DNA of 64,000 bases, taken from assembly GCF_030908405.1 (NCBI RefSeq), contig NZ_CP133089.1, positions 1,488,001 through 1,552,000 on the forward strand, in the 5' to 3' direction. The translations under genes were made by a program, and so were the position numbers. Shown one piece after another: positions 18,038 through 26,702 of this stretch. Origin of the DNA: Aminobacterium sp. MB27-C1. GTDB taxonomy: Bacteria > Synergistota > Synergistia > Synergistales > Aminobacteriaceae. Under the pieces are notes generated by a model. The model was given only the letters and a program-made list of their open reading frames with translations. It ran no database searches and was not told the DNA's origin. Numbering within the stretch: the first letter of the stretch is position 1; each line of letters opens with the position of its first letter.

Positions 18038-19495
18038 CTAACGACGAGAGCCGGCTGGTAGATTCATCCTTTCGAGCCACTCTTTTTTATCTTCTTTTTC
18101 GAGGCTCTTCAGATACTTTTCTTTTTCTCCATGCTTCCACAATGGATCATAAATCTCTTTCATTTCACGTGCATATTCATCAAGAGCGCGAGGAATGCTA
18201 CCAGAAAGTATTTTTTCTAACCCTTCGTGACACGGCCTTGCTCCAAATTTTTTGACAGCATCTCGTAGCACTTCTGGATGATCCAAAATCATACACGGAC
18301 GAAGAAGGTTATCATCTCCATCGTATGGAAGTTGGTTACGAATATACGTGAAGAATGGACTTCCTGCAATCTCCACAAGAGATTTTTCCCTAATATTATC
18401 AACTGCAAAGGGAGCAAAAACACATGGCTCAACGCTTCCATCAGAAATCACATGCCAATAACGCTCTCCAGCAGCCATACACCCATCAACATATGGCCCG
18501 TCATTCCAAAAATCACCTATGAAGATTGGAAATTCTCCACTATGGCGCCACTCTTCAACCTTTTTATGTAACATTGAACGCTGCTTAGGTGTCGACATGT
18601 ACGTCAAGTCGGGATTTTCCCCTATTGGAACGTATTGAAAAAACCATCCTATTTTACAACCTCTGTCTATCATCGTCTTAATAAATTCATCGCTCGACAT
18701 ATAATCCGCTGTATTACGCGTATATGTAGCACTAAATCCGAACATTACTCCGGCTTCGTTAAGTCGACGATAAGCAGCTATCACCTTATCATATATTCCC
18801 TGACCACGTCGTAAATCAGTGAGTTCTCGACTTCCTTCCACAGAAATCATGGGCATAACATTACCCAAATCAACAAGTCGTTGCACCATTGTATCATCGA
18901 GAAGTGTTCCATTTGTATAGACCTGGAAGTAACAATCGTCATGTTTTTCCCACAAATCAAGCAAATCATTGCGGAAAAAAGCTTCTCCTCCAGAAAATGT
19001 AAAAAAGTACATGCCCAGCTCTTTTGCATCGGTAAGAAGCTTATCAAGTTCTCCAAATGTAAGTTCATTACTTGTGTCATATTCGGCAGCATAACATCCC
19101 TTGCAATGAAGGTTACATTTCATTGTAGGGCTAATAACCATGAAATTAGGCAAATGGACATTATACTCTTTCTCTTTTTTGTCACGGATGCCTCTGCCAA
19201 GGACCATAAAGTTAACAACAAGATTTTGAATAAATTTGGAAAGGCAGTGAGGATTGAGTTCCAGGGCAATTCGACGAACAACCCCCACAAAGGGATCATT
19301 CTGTAGAACCATGTCTGAAAGCTGTTTAAAAGTTTCTCGATGATACCGCGCAGGAGCAATACTTGCAATTGCTCTGAAAAGAGATGCTAGTTGTCTATCA
19401 TCCCCTTTCCGAAGCATTAATGCAGCTTTTTCGATAGCTTTTTGGGAAAAATGCCCTTTAGCTTTATCGATCATTGAAATGGCCACTTTCATCAT
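18038..19495 (-). CDS. Radical SAM protein with C-terminal SPASM-like cysteines, substrate unknown
   Basis: The 485-residue protein has a helical N-terminal region of about 120 residues, then a radical SAM core with CNLHCKGCYA near residue 135, FTFSGGEAFFR and YTNGTLLDD, and a C-terminal extension with the auxiliary-cluster pattern DGSVEPCVFAPF followed by CMIL and PCHEG cysteines. This layout fits peptide- or protein-modifying radical SAM enzymes, but no precursor peptide lies beside it. AAAGGAG directly abuts a double ATG; GTG at 19486 has better spacing and may be the true start. It is the first gene of the long left operon, with the secF terminator just upstream. Confidence 0.8.
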   Translation of the reverse strand: MMKVAISMIDKAKGHFSQKAIEKAALMLRKGDDRQLASLFRAIASIAPARYHRETFKQLSDMVLQNDPFVGVVRRIALELNPHCLSKFIQNLVVNFMVLGRGIRDKKEKEYNVHLPNFMVISPTMKCNLHCKGCYAAEYDTSNELTFGELDKLLTDAKELGMYFFTFSGGEAFFRNDLLDLWEKHDDCYFQVYTNGTLLDDTMVQRLVDLGNVMPMISVEGSRELTDLRRGQGIYDKVIAAYRRLNEAGVMFGFSATYTRNTADYMSSDEFIKTMIDRGCKIGWFFQYVPIGENPDLTYMSTPKQRSMLHKKVEEWRHSGEFPIFIGDFWNDGPYVDGCMAAGERYWHVISDGSVEPCVFAPFAVDNIREKSLVEIAGSPFFTYIRNQLPYDGDDNLLRPCMILDHPEVLRDAVKKFGARPCHEGLEKILSGSIPRALDEYAREMKEIYDPLWKHGEKEKYLKSLEKEDKKEWLERMNLPAGSRR

Positions 19496-19602
19496 CTCCT
19501 TTAAGTGATTTTGACCTTGACCATTTACTTTTTTTCGAAAAGGCGAATTTTTTTCATTTTAATAGAGTATTTGCATTAAGTAAAGCAAATATAAAACATG
19601 TT

Positions 19603-19643
19603 AAAAAAACAGGGGGCAAGAAAGAAAGTTCTTTCGCCCCCTG
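19603..19643 (-). terminator. Rho-independent terminator after secF
   Basis: Read on the minus strand, an 8-base GC-rich stem (CAGGGGGC with GCCCCCTG) extended by AAG/CTT pairs is followed by seven T. It ends the secD-secF unit about 35 bases after the secF stop and insulates the radical SAM-rel-mre-min operon downstream. Confidence 0.93.
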
Positions 19644-19675
19644 GGATCCTCTATTACAAATAAGAGAAAATTACA

Positions 19676-20551
19676 TTATTTTTTGTTAGTATCTTTTAAA
19701 TACCATTCCGTTAATAGAGAGCCTGCCACATAAATCGAACTATATGTTCCTACGACGATACCAACAAGCAAAGCTAAAGAGAAATTAGCTATAACCGGTC
19801 CACCCCAAATGAAAAGGGCAAGTACAGGTAGGAACGTTGTCAAAGATGTATTGATCGTTCTTGACAGAGTTTGATTGATAGACATATCAAGCAAGTTGGC
19901 AATTCCCTCTTGTCTCAAATACTTCCAATTTTCACGTACTCTATCAAGTACGACTATTGTATCATTAAGAGAATAACCGACAATAGTTAAAATAGCAGCG
20001 ATGAAAGGCAAACTAATCTCTCGACCAGTAAGACTGAATACACCCAATGTAATAATAGAGTCATGAATTAGTGCAGCAACGCTAACTACGGCAAATCTAA
20101 ACCGGAAGCGAACTGTTATATACGCTAAAATTCCCAAAAGGGCAAGTCCCACAGCAATTAACGCTTCGCGGCGCAATTTTTCGCCAACAACTGGTCCTAC
20201 CTTCTCGAATCGAAGCACTTCCATGTCCTGATATTTATCTTTAAGTGACTGGATAACTTCTTTGCGAGATTCCTCTGTATCGGCATTAACTCGAATAATA
20301 ACTCCGCGATCGCTATAAGCCTGAATAACAGCCTGTTTTTGGCCGACTCCTGCCAAAACATTACGAACATCCCCTACTGGGACAGGAGAACTAAACTCTA
20401 CTTGAACAACGTTACCTCCTGTGAAGTCTATACCCAGATTAAGTCCCTTCACTAAAAGGAGTCCAAGGCTCACTACAATAAGTACCAGGCTAAGAAGGAG
20501 CGCTTGTCGCCGATGCTTCATAAGTTGAAAAGAAAACTTTTTATTGAACAT
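19676..20551 (-). CDS. secF: Protein translocase subunit SecF
   Basis: This protein of about 291 residues has six membrane segments, a first periplasmic domain and the SecF hallmarks LGIDFTGGNVVQVEF, VGYSLNDTIVVLDRVREN and the end region TSLTTFLPVLALFIWGG. SecDF uses the proton or sodium gradient to help release secreted proteins on the periplasmic side. I prefer ATG 20551 over TTG 20557 because GGGGGG lies 7 bases upstream of it. secD ends 17 bases upstream. Confidence 0.95.
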   Translation of the reverse strand: MFNKKFSFQLMKHRRQALLLSLVLIVVSLGLLLVKGLNLGIDFTGGNVVQVEFSSPVPVGDVRNVLAGVGQKQAVIQAYSDRGVIIRVNADTEESRKEVIQSLKDKYQDMEVLRFEKVGPVVGEKLRREALIAVGLALLGILAYITVRFRFRFAVVSVAALIHDSIITLGVFSLTGREISLPFIAAILTIVGYSLNDTIVVLDRVRENWKYLRQEGIANLLDMSINQTLSRTINTSLTTFLPVLALFIWGGPVIANFSLALLVGIVVGTYSSIYVAGSLLTEWYLKDTNKK

Positions 20552-20568
20552 GTGCAAACCCCCCTCGC

Positions 20569-21963
20569 CTATGAACGGTGACTAGAAAAAGAAGCTTTAG
20601 AACCACTCATGAGAGCCTGGAGCAAAACACGGGTGACAATAACTGCGCTGAAAACGCTCGCTAAAATCCCTATGCTTAACGTAACAGCAAACCCTCGAAC
20701 AGGACCACTTCCAAAATAATAGAGAACTCCTGCCGCTATAAGAGTAGTAACGTTGGCATCAAGAATGGTTGTTAACGCTTTTTTAAATCCTGCATCAATT
20801 GCAGCACTAGGCGTTTTACCCATTTCAGACTCTTCTTTTACTCTTTCATAAATCAAGATGTTTCCATCTACTGCCATTCCGATAGTCAAAATAATACCGG
20901 CTATTCCTGGCAAAGTCAGAGTTGCCTTCAAGCTGATAAGGCCAGCAAAGACAAGAAGGATACATACACCAAGCGCAACATCGGCTGCTAAACCAAGACT
21001 TCTATAGTAAAGCAACATAAAGCCCAAAACAAGCAAAGTACCAATAAGTCCCGCTTTAAGTCCAGATCTGACAGAATCTGCTCCGAGGCTGGGTCCAACA
21101 GATCGGTTTTCTATTACTTCTACAGGAACAGGAAGGGCGCCTGCTCGAAGCATTATGGCCAAACGCTGAGCTTCTGTAGCAGAGAAACGTCCTGAAATCT
21201 GCGCATTACCACCACTGATACGCTCTTGAACCACAGGCGCAGAAACTACATTTCCGTCAAGGATAATAGCTATCTGTTTCCCTACATTATCTGCCGTCGC
21301 CTGTTCAAAAAGCTTTGCACCTTCAGAATTAAACTCAAGAGTAACAACTGCCCGCCCCAAATTATCAAACTGAGTCTTGGCATCAACAAGATGTTTCCCG
21401 CTTACAAGAGCTGAACCAAGCAAAAAATATCTGCCTTCATCATCTTGGGCGACAATTGCACCTTCAATAGTTTGAGACTGTTTTTCCAGTTCAGATTTGT
21501 ATGTTTCAATTTCACTCTTAGCTTCGTTCCATCTTTCTTGGGCCGTTTTGAATTCTTCGTCGTTAACATAATTAGGCCGTTCAGGGCCAGGAGGGACTGC
21601 CGGAGTTGCACCGATAACCTTCCGGAACTCAAGCAAGGCTGTTTTTCCAATAAGCTCAAGTGCTGCTTCAGGATCTTCCACACCTGGCAAATCGACTATT
21701 ACACGATCCCGTCCCTCTCGCTGAATCACCGGTTCCGCAACACCATACTGATCTATACGATTTCTTAAAACAGCCAATAGCCGTTCTATACTATCGTCAG
21801 TAAGGACACTACCTGGCACAGACTTTGCCTGGAGAACAATATGCGCTCCGCCTTTCAAGTCAAGACCTAAATTTATCTTTCCTTTTATAGGAAAGACAGA
21901 GAGCAGGGCGGCAACAATTACCACTGCAACTAAGACAAGCCGCCATCGGTCTTTCTTCAACAT
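20569..21963 (-). CDS. secD: Protein translocase subunit SecD
   Basis: The 464-residue protein shows the SecD opening NLGLDLKGGAHIVLQ, the P1 head/base domain with VDLPGVEDPE, then six membrane segments with GMAVDGNILIYERVKEE and TTILDANVTTLIAA. A charged helical insertion (around residues 145-175) lies within the periplasmic part. It works with SecF and SecYEG. The secD-secF order is canonical, but a strong hairpin separates it from yajC upstream. Confidence 0.95.
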   Translation of the reverse strand: MLKKDRWRLVLVAVVIVAALLSVFPIKGKINLGLDLKGGAHIVLQAKSVPGSVLTDDSIERLLAVLRNRIDQYGVAEPVIQREGRDRVIVDLPGVEDPEAALELIGKTALLEFRKVIGATPAVPPGPERPNYVNDEEFKTAQERWNEAKSEIETYKSELEKQSQTIEGAIVAQDDEGRYFLLGSALVSGKHLVDAKTQFDNLGRAVVTLEFNSEGAKLFEQATADNVGKQIAIILDGNVVSAPVVQERISGGNAQISGRFSATEAQRLAIMLRAGALPVPVEVIENRSVGPSLGADSVRSGLKAGLIGTLLVLGFMLLYYRSLGLAADVALGVCILLVFAGLISLKATLTLPGIAGIILTIGMAVDGNILIYERVKEESEMGKTPSAAIDAGFKKALTTILDANVTTLIAAGVLYYFGSGPVRGFAVTLSIGILASVFSAVIVTRVLLQALMSGSKASFSSHRS

Positions 21964-22021
21964 GACTTTAACCTCCCTAAACCTTAAGTTCCAAAAACTT
22001 TAACATTGAACAAAATCATAG

Positions 22022-22053
22022 AAAAAGGAGCGGACACTCAGAGTATCCACTCC
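22022..22053 (-). terminator. Intercistronic terminator between yajC and secD
   Basis: On the minus strand GGAGTGGA pairs with TCCGCTCC (one G-T pair) around an 11-base loop, followed by five T. It lies 27 bases after yajC and about 60 bases before secD, so yajC transcripts should mostly end here and only readthrough would reach secDF. Confidence 0.82.
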
Positions 22054-22079
22054 ATTTACACTATAATATAAGAGTTAAC

Positions 22080-22466
22080 CTACTTCTCTTCATCTTCCTT
22101 TGTCTCTTCTTCAGAAGGAGCCTCGGAAGTAGCTTTTTCATTGCTTACTGCTGGCTCAGCTGCTGCAGATCTCTTATTGATGATAGAAGATTTGAGAATA
22201 CGAACCTTCACACCGTCTGCTATTTCAAGAATTATGCTGTCATCTTTCACTTCGCGAACTGTACCAAAAAAGCCACCTGCAGTTATAACCTGATCGCCAC
22301 GAGTCAGGGCTGCCAAAAGATCATCATGCTGCTTTTGACGTTTCTTTTGCGGCCTAATGATAAAGAAATAAAAAATAAGCACAAATATTACGAGAGGGAA
22401 AAGCATCCCCAAAAGACCACCTTGCGCTCCACCAGCTCCTGTTGTCTGACCACACTGCTGATTCAA
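22080..22466 (-). CDS. yajC: Preprotein translocase accessory protein YajC
   Basis: This small single-span inner membrane protein (about 128 residues) has the YajC pattern: a hydrophobic helix LLGMLFPLVIFVLIFYFFIIRPQKKRQKQ-type segment, then a cytoplasmic domain with GDQVITAGGFFGTV, and an acidic C-terminal tail. YajC associates with SecDF. I prefer TTG at 22464-22466 because GAGGAGG lies 8 bases upstream; the ATG at 22493 directly abuts its putative ribosome site. The Glu/Lys-rich tail is longer than in E. coli. Confidence 0.92.
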   Translation of the reverse strand: MNQQCGQTTGAGGAQGGLLGMLFPLVIFVLIFYFFIIRPQKKRQKQHDDLLAALTRGDQVITAGGFFGTVREVKDDSIILEIADGVKVRILKSSIINKRSAAAEPAVSNEKATSEAPSEEETKEDEEK

Positions 22467-22511
22467 ATAAAACGCCTCCTCTTCTAAATTCATCCCTTTG
22501 AGTTCAACAGT

Positions 22512-22530
22512 GATATTCTAGCAGAATATC
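22512..22530 (-). promoter_or_regulatory. Extended -10 promoter candidate overlapping a palindrome, upstream of yajC
   Basis: On the minus strand TGCTAGAAT matches an extended -10 element. It sits inside the perfect inverted repeat GATATTC-TGCTA-GAATATC. A repressor bound to this palindrome would block the promoter; equally it could be a weak hairpin after rex. No good -35 is visible, which fits an extended -10 promoter. Confidence 0.4.
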
Positions 22531-22552
22531 AAATCCATAAAAGGGTTTATTA

Positions 22553-23179
22553 TTACTCTTCTCTATGTTTGAGATAAAAAAGTAATTTTTCGAGCTCTAC
22601 AGATATATCTACACTATAAACAAGCACACTATCAGGGGCAACAATAGCCAAGGGAGAAAAGTTAAGAATCCCTTTTACAGTGCCGACAGAAACTATTTTA
22701 TCAACACATTCCTGAGCCACGGATGATGGTACCGTCAAAATAATAACTTCAATACCATTCTTCTTCATGACATCATATATGTCATCCATGTGATAGCAAG
22801 GAATACCAGCAACTCTTTTCCCTACTTTTTCAGGATCTACGTCAAAAAGCACTTTAATATCAAATTTTGAGCTTTTGAAAGCTTTATGCCCGAGAAGGGC
22901 TTCGCCCAGACGTCCGACCCCCACAAGGGCTATAGGCCATTTTCGCGGAGAAGCAAGTATTTCATCAACATGTCTATACAGTTTCTCTACGTGATAACCC
23001 ACCCCCCTTTTTCCAATTTCACCGAAATAAGAAAGATCTTTTCTTACCTGACTCGCTTTAAAAGCAAGCATCTCTCCTATTTCTTGGGAAGAAACTACCT
23101 TCTGACCTTCATGATAAAGCTGCTCTAATAATCGATGATATTGAACAAGCCTTTCAACTGTAGGTTCAGCAATTTTCAT
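22553..23179 (-). CDS. rex: Redox-sensing transcriptional repressor Rex
   Basis: The 208-residue protein has an N-terminal winged helix (residues 1-80, with SSQEIGEMLAFKASQVRKDLSYFGEIGKRGVGY) and a Rossmann NAD(H)-binding domain (ALVGVGRLGEALL), ending in a swapped C-terminal helix. Rex represses fermentation and redox genes and is released when NADH rises. AAGGACG precedes the ATG. It is placed between eno and yajC; no obvious Rex palindrome was identified in the window. Confidence 0.95.
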   Translation of the reverse strand: MKIAEPTVERLVQYHRLLEQLYHEGQKVVSSQEIGEMLAFKASQVRKDLSYFGEIGKRGVGYHVEKLYRHVDEILASPRKWPIALVGVGRLGEALLGHKAFKSSKFDIKVLFDVDPEKVGKRVAGIPCYHMDDIYDVMKKNGIEVIILTVPSSVAQECVDKIVSVGTVKGILNFSPLAIVAPDSVLVYSVDISVELEKLLFYLKHREE

Positions 23180-23226
23180 TTTTTCACGTCCTTCAATCTT
23201 CTCTCAAAATATGTGCGGCCCTCTGA

Positions 23227-24507
23227 CTATGAAATTTTGAAACGAGACAGCCCCGCATAGCCAGTTCCAAATCCTTCTATTTCTTCCTCTATGCGAAGGA
23301 GTTGGTTATATTTTGCTACTCTGTCAATACGTGCTGGAGCTCCGCTCTTAATTTGACCTGCTGCTACAGCAACGGCCAGATCACTAATAAACGTGTCATC
23401 CGTCTCTCCAGACCGGTGGGAAATAACGGTGCTATATCCATGACGTACAGCCATATCAATAACATTCATTGTTTCACTTACCGTCCCTATTTGATTCAAT
23501 TTAATCAGTATAGAGTTGGCAACTTTCTGATTAAACCCTTCTTGCAACCGCTCTGGATTCGTAACAAAGATATCATCTCCAACCAATTGCACAGACGTTC
23601 CTAATGCATGAGTCAGAGACGCCCACCCCTTCCAATCGTCTTCAGCCATTCCATCTTCAATAGAAACAACTGGATATGCTTTGCAGAGATCAGTATAATA
23701 CGAAATTATATCGCCTGTATCCAGAGTTCTTCCTTCACCGGCAAACTCATATTTACCATCTTTGTATATCTCAGAAGCAGCAACATCAAGGGCTAAACTT
23801 ATCTGATCACCAGGAGTATAACCAGCTTTTTCTACAGCTTCAAGGATCAAATCGATGGCCTCTCTATTGCTTTGCAAGTTGGGAGCAAAGCCACCTTCAT
23901 CACCAATTGCCGTACTGTATCCACGAGTCTTAAGCGTCTTTTTCAAAGAATGGTAGGTCTCTGCTGCCATACGAAGGGCTTCTGCAAAAGAACTCGCTCC
24001 ATGGGGAACAATCATGAATTCCTGTATATCAAGATTATTATCGGCATGAGCACCGCCATTGATTACGTTCATCATTGGGGTAGGCAAAAGATATGGTCTA
24101 ATTCCTCCCAAATAAGCCCAAAGTGGAAGGCCATGATCTTCGGCTGCTGCTCGTGCGACAGCCATTGAAACTCCAAGGATAGCATTGGCTCCCAAATTTG
24201 ATTTGTTATCTGTTCCATCTATTTCTAATAACGCCATATCAATGGAAGCCTGCTCTGAAGGATCACTCCCCACAAGTTCCGGCCCAATTTTATCGTTTAT
24301 ATTTCCGACAGCCGTCAATACCCCCTTACCCATATAGCGGTTTCCACCATCCCGCAATTCCAAAGCTTCATGAGTACCTGTAGAAGCTCCGGAGGGTACC
24401 GCAGCTGTTGCTATAATGCCGTTATCAAGCCAAACCTCTACCTCTACTGTAGGATTTCCTCGTGAATCAAGAATTTCTCTTCCATAAACACCCGCTATGA
24501 TACCCAT
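23227..24507 (-). CDS. eno: Enolase
   Basis: This protein of 426 residues shows the enolase signatures [32 protein letters not shown], the Mg-ligand motif [26 protein letters not shown] and [11 protein letters not shown]. It interconverts 2-phosphoglycerate and phosphoenolpyruvate. ATG 24507 is favoured: GGAG lies 9 bases upstream, while the earlier TTG has no ribosome site. Confidence 0.97.
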   Translation of the reverse strand: MGIIAGVYGREILDSRGNPTVEVEVWLDNGIIATAAVPSGASTGTHEALELRDGGNRYMGKGVLTAVGNINDKIGPELVGSDPSEQASIDMALLEIDGTDNKSNLGANAILGVSMAVARAAAEDHGLPLWAYLGGIRPYLLPTPMMNVINGGAHADNNLDIQEFMIVPHGASSFAEALRMAAETYHSLKKTLKTRGYSTAIGDEGGFAPNLQSNREAIDLILEAVEKAGYTPGDQISLALDVAASEIYKDGKYEFAGEGRTLDTGDIISYYTDLCKAYPVVSIEDGMAEDDWKGWASLTHALGTSVQLVGDDIFVTNPERLQEGFNQKVANSILIKLNQIGTVSETMNVIDMAVRHGYSTVISHRSGETDDTFISDLAVAVAAGQIKSGAPARIDRVAKYNQLLRIEEEIEGFGTGYAGLSRFKIS

Positions 24508-24537
24508 CCCTATCATCTCCAATTCAAAAAATTCCGT

Positions 24538-24813
24538 TTACCACGGCTTTTCATCAGATTTAACACGACGTTCCTCTTGCAACTCGTAAGGTATTGACTC
24601 TTTTCTTCTTATCATCTTTTCGTCGTCAATTAAAACTTTTATCGTGAGAACACGTGTTGGGTAGGCTATTTCTACAGTGTCTCCCATCCGAACCTGAGCG
24701 GAAGAACGACATTGGCGACCATTGAGGCGCACGGCTCCTACTTCTACCATCTCCTGAGCCACGACTCTCCTTTTTACTAACCTTGACTCTTTCAAATATT
24801 TATCAAGTCTCAC
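24538..24813 (-). CDS. rqcP: S4-domain RNA-binding protein, RqcP/Hsp15-like
   Basis: The 91-residue protein is an S4 fold: MRLDKYLKESRLVKRRVVAQEMVEVGAVRLNGR is the typical alpha-L RNA-binding motif. Family members RqcP (YabO) and Hsp15 bind 50S-peptidyl-tRNA complexes and help alanine tailing during ribosome rescue with RqcH. It starts at GTG 24813 behind GGAGG and lies between dnaG and eno. An RqcH gene is not in the window. Confidence 0.85.
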   Translation of the reverse strand: MRLDKYLKESRLVKRRVVAQEMVEVGAVRLNGRQCRSSAQVRMGDTVEIAYPTRVLTIKVLIDDEKMIRRKESIPYELQEERRVKSDEKPW

Positions 24814-24861
24814 ATTGTTCCTCCATACACAAATCTAGATTAAGTATAACAAAAATTTGTA

Positions 24862-26604
24862 TTAGCGAGCTTTCAAATTTTTGGCAATTTTACTATACTC
24901 TTCTAGCTCTTCTCTCGTTGCTTTACCTTGCAACATCCTTTTCTCAATTCTTTTAAAAACATTTTCTGACTTTCTTCTATGCAATGCTTCTGAAACAGCT
25001 TTCCAACACTCTTCTTCTTCACTGAAAGAGTCACAAAAAGCCCCTCCAGAAGCCAAAATTCTAAATGGGAGTGTTTCACTCAAATTACGCCAATGCTCTT
25101 CTAGCTTTTCTGGAGATTGCCCAGAGAAAAGAGCTGCTATCATACCCTTAAGCCCTTCATTATCTATAAGCAGAAAAACTTCATCAGGGTCAACTGTTCG
25201 ACGCCGCACGGGGTTATTCCAAAGACAATATACGAGTGCCGCCTCAAGAGGGTCAATAGTTTCATTTAAAGCATTATGTTCCTCTTTTTGAGCATCTCCG
25301 TCTCTGTGCTCTGACACATTTGATTTTGACACGTTTCTTGCCACACGCAGAGAGTCAAGCTGAAGCTGCAATTCGTGAGGAAGAACTCCTAAAACAGCAC
25401 TTACTCTCGGAACATAAGGCGCAATATCGATAGGATTCAGCTGAGCAAATCCTTGAAGTAAATCTTCAACGGCAGTTCTTCTTGTCTGAGGATTTTCAAG
25501 TTGCGATTGTCGCAAAGAAAGGTGGAAAAGGACTAAAGGCAACGCTCTGTTCAGCGATTTATTGAACAGAGCCTTTCCATCTTCATGGGAAAGCAAATCA
25601 TCTGGATCTTTTCCTGAAGGCAATCCAACGACGCGAACATCCAAGCCACATTGCTGCAAAACATACATACTCCGTACTGTAGCCTCTTGTCCAGCTGTAT
25701 CTGAATCGTAACAAATAAAGCAAAGATCCGTAAAGCGTTTTAATAGGCGCGCCTGATCTTCTGTCAAGGCTGTACCTAAGGACGCAATAGTTTCTTTATA
25801 TCCTGAAAGATGCAATCGGATTGCATCCATATATCCTTCAACAAGAATCGCTCGCTTCTTTTCTCGAATCTCTTGTTTAGCTACGTGTAATAAATAGAGA
25901 TTTTGACGCTTACTGTATAAAAGTCCTTCTGGGCTATTAATATATTTTGCTCCATCTCCATCTGTAACTCTTCCGCCAAAAGCAAGAAGTTTTCCTGAAA
26001 CGTCGCGGATAGGAAAAATAATTCTACCCCTAAAACGATCATATACTCCTTTTGTTCCCTCTATGACAAGTCCACAATCCAATGCTTCTTTTAGAGAGGT
26101 TTTTTCTTTTTTCAAATGGCTCCATAATGAATCCCATGAAGATGGAGCCCAACCTAACTCAAACATTGGTGCATCTTCTGGCGTTATATCTCTCTTATTG
26201 AGATAATGCAATGCTATACGTCCACCAGGCTCTTTCAAAGCTGTACGATAAAATAGTAAAGAGAGCTCCATAATATCAAATAAAGAACGTTTGTCCTCAC
26301 TTTTCCCAGACACAGAAGGAACAGAAAGAGTCACTCCAGCCTTGCGAGCAAGAATTTCTAGAGCTTCTCTAAAGTCTAGTCCTTCAATTTTCATAATAAA
26401 CGAAAAAATGTCTCCGCCTTCTCCACATCCAAAACAGTGAAAAGTCTGCCGATCAGGAGAGACTATAAAAGAAGGGGTCTTTTCTTGATGGAAGGGACAC
26501 AAGCCTTTAAAGTTTTTGCCTGTCTTATGAAGACGAACATAGTCGCCTACAACATCAACAATATCAAGTCGTTCTTTTATAAGACGAACTGCATCCTCAC
26601 CCAC
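24862..26604 (-). CDS. dnaG: DNA primase DnaG
   Basis: The 580-residue protein has the zinc-binding CHC2 domain (CPFH, then CFGCGEGG, residues about 39-68), the catalytic core with GGRVTDGDGAKYINSPE and a TOPRIM domain (AILVEGYMD; CYDSDTAGQEA), and a helicase-binding C-terminal region that is weakly conserved. It makes RNA primers at the replication fork. Start is GTG 26604 behind GGAGGTGA. No rpoD follows in this window; rqcP and eno do. Confidence 0.95.
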   Translation of the reverse strand: MGEDAVRLIKERLDIVDVVGDYVRLHKTGKNFKGLCPFHQEKTPSFIVSPDRQTFHCFGCGEGGDIFSFIMKIEGLDFREALEILARKAGVTLSVPSVSGKSEDKRSLFDIMELSLLFYRTALKEPGGRIALHYLNKRDITPEDAPMFELGWAPSSWDSLWSHLKKEKTSLKEALDCGLVIEGTKGVYDRFRGRIIFPIRDVSGKLLAFGGRVTDGDGAKYINSPEGLLYSKRQNLYLLHVAKQEIREKKRAILVEGYMDAIRLHLSGYKETIASLGTALTEDQARLLKRFTDLCFICYDSDTAGQEATVRSMYVLQQCGLDVRVVGLPSGKDPDDLLSHEDGKALFNKSLNRALPLVLFHLSLRQSQLENPQTRRTAVEDLLQGFAQLNPIDIAPYVPRVSAVLGVLPHELQLQLDSLRVARNVSKSNVSEHRDGDAQKEEHNALNETIDPLEAALVYCLWNNPVRRRTVDPDEVFLLIDNEGLKGMIAALFSGQSPEKLEEHWRNLSETLPFRILASGGAFCDSFSEEEECWKAVSEALHRRKSENVFKRIEKRMLQGKATREELEEYSKIAKNLKAR

Positions 26605-26635
26605 CTGAGATCACCTCCACTTAATACAGCATAAG

Positions 26636-26665
26636 AAAAAAGGGGAAGGATATCAATCCTTCCCC
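26636..26665 (-). terminator. Rho-independent terminator after hppA
   Basis: On the minus strand a nine-base stem GGGGAAGGA/TCCTTCCCC with a short loop is followed by six T, 38 bases after the hppA stop. Confidence 0.94.
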
Positions 26666-26702
26666 TCAGAAAATACAATCTTTACAATAAACTTTACCTA
26701 AC

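Noticed and set aside
19501-19530. GGTCAAGGTCAAA (minus strand) upstream of the radical SAM gene as a CtsR site
   Set aside because: The two heptads are directly adjacent, without the three-base spacer required by the CtsR consensus, and do not overlap a clear promoter.
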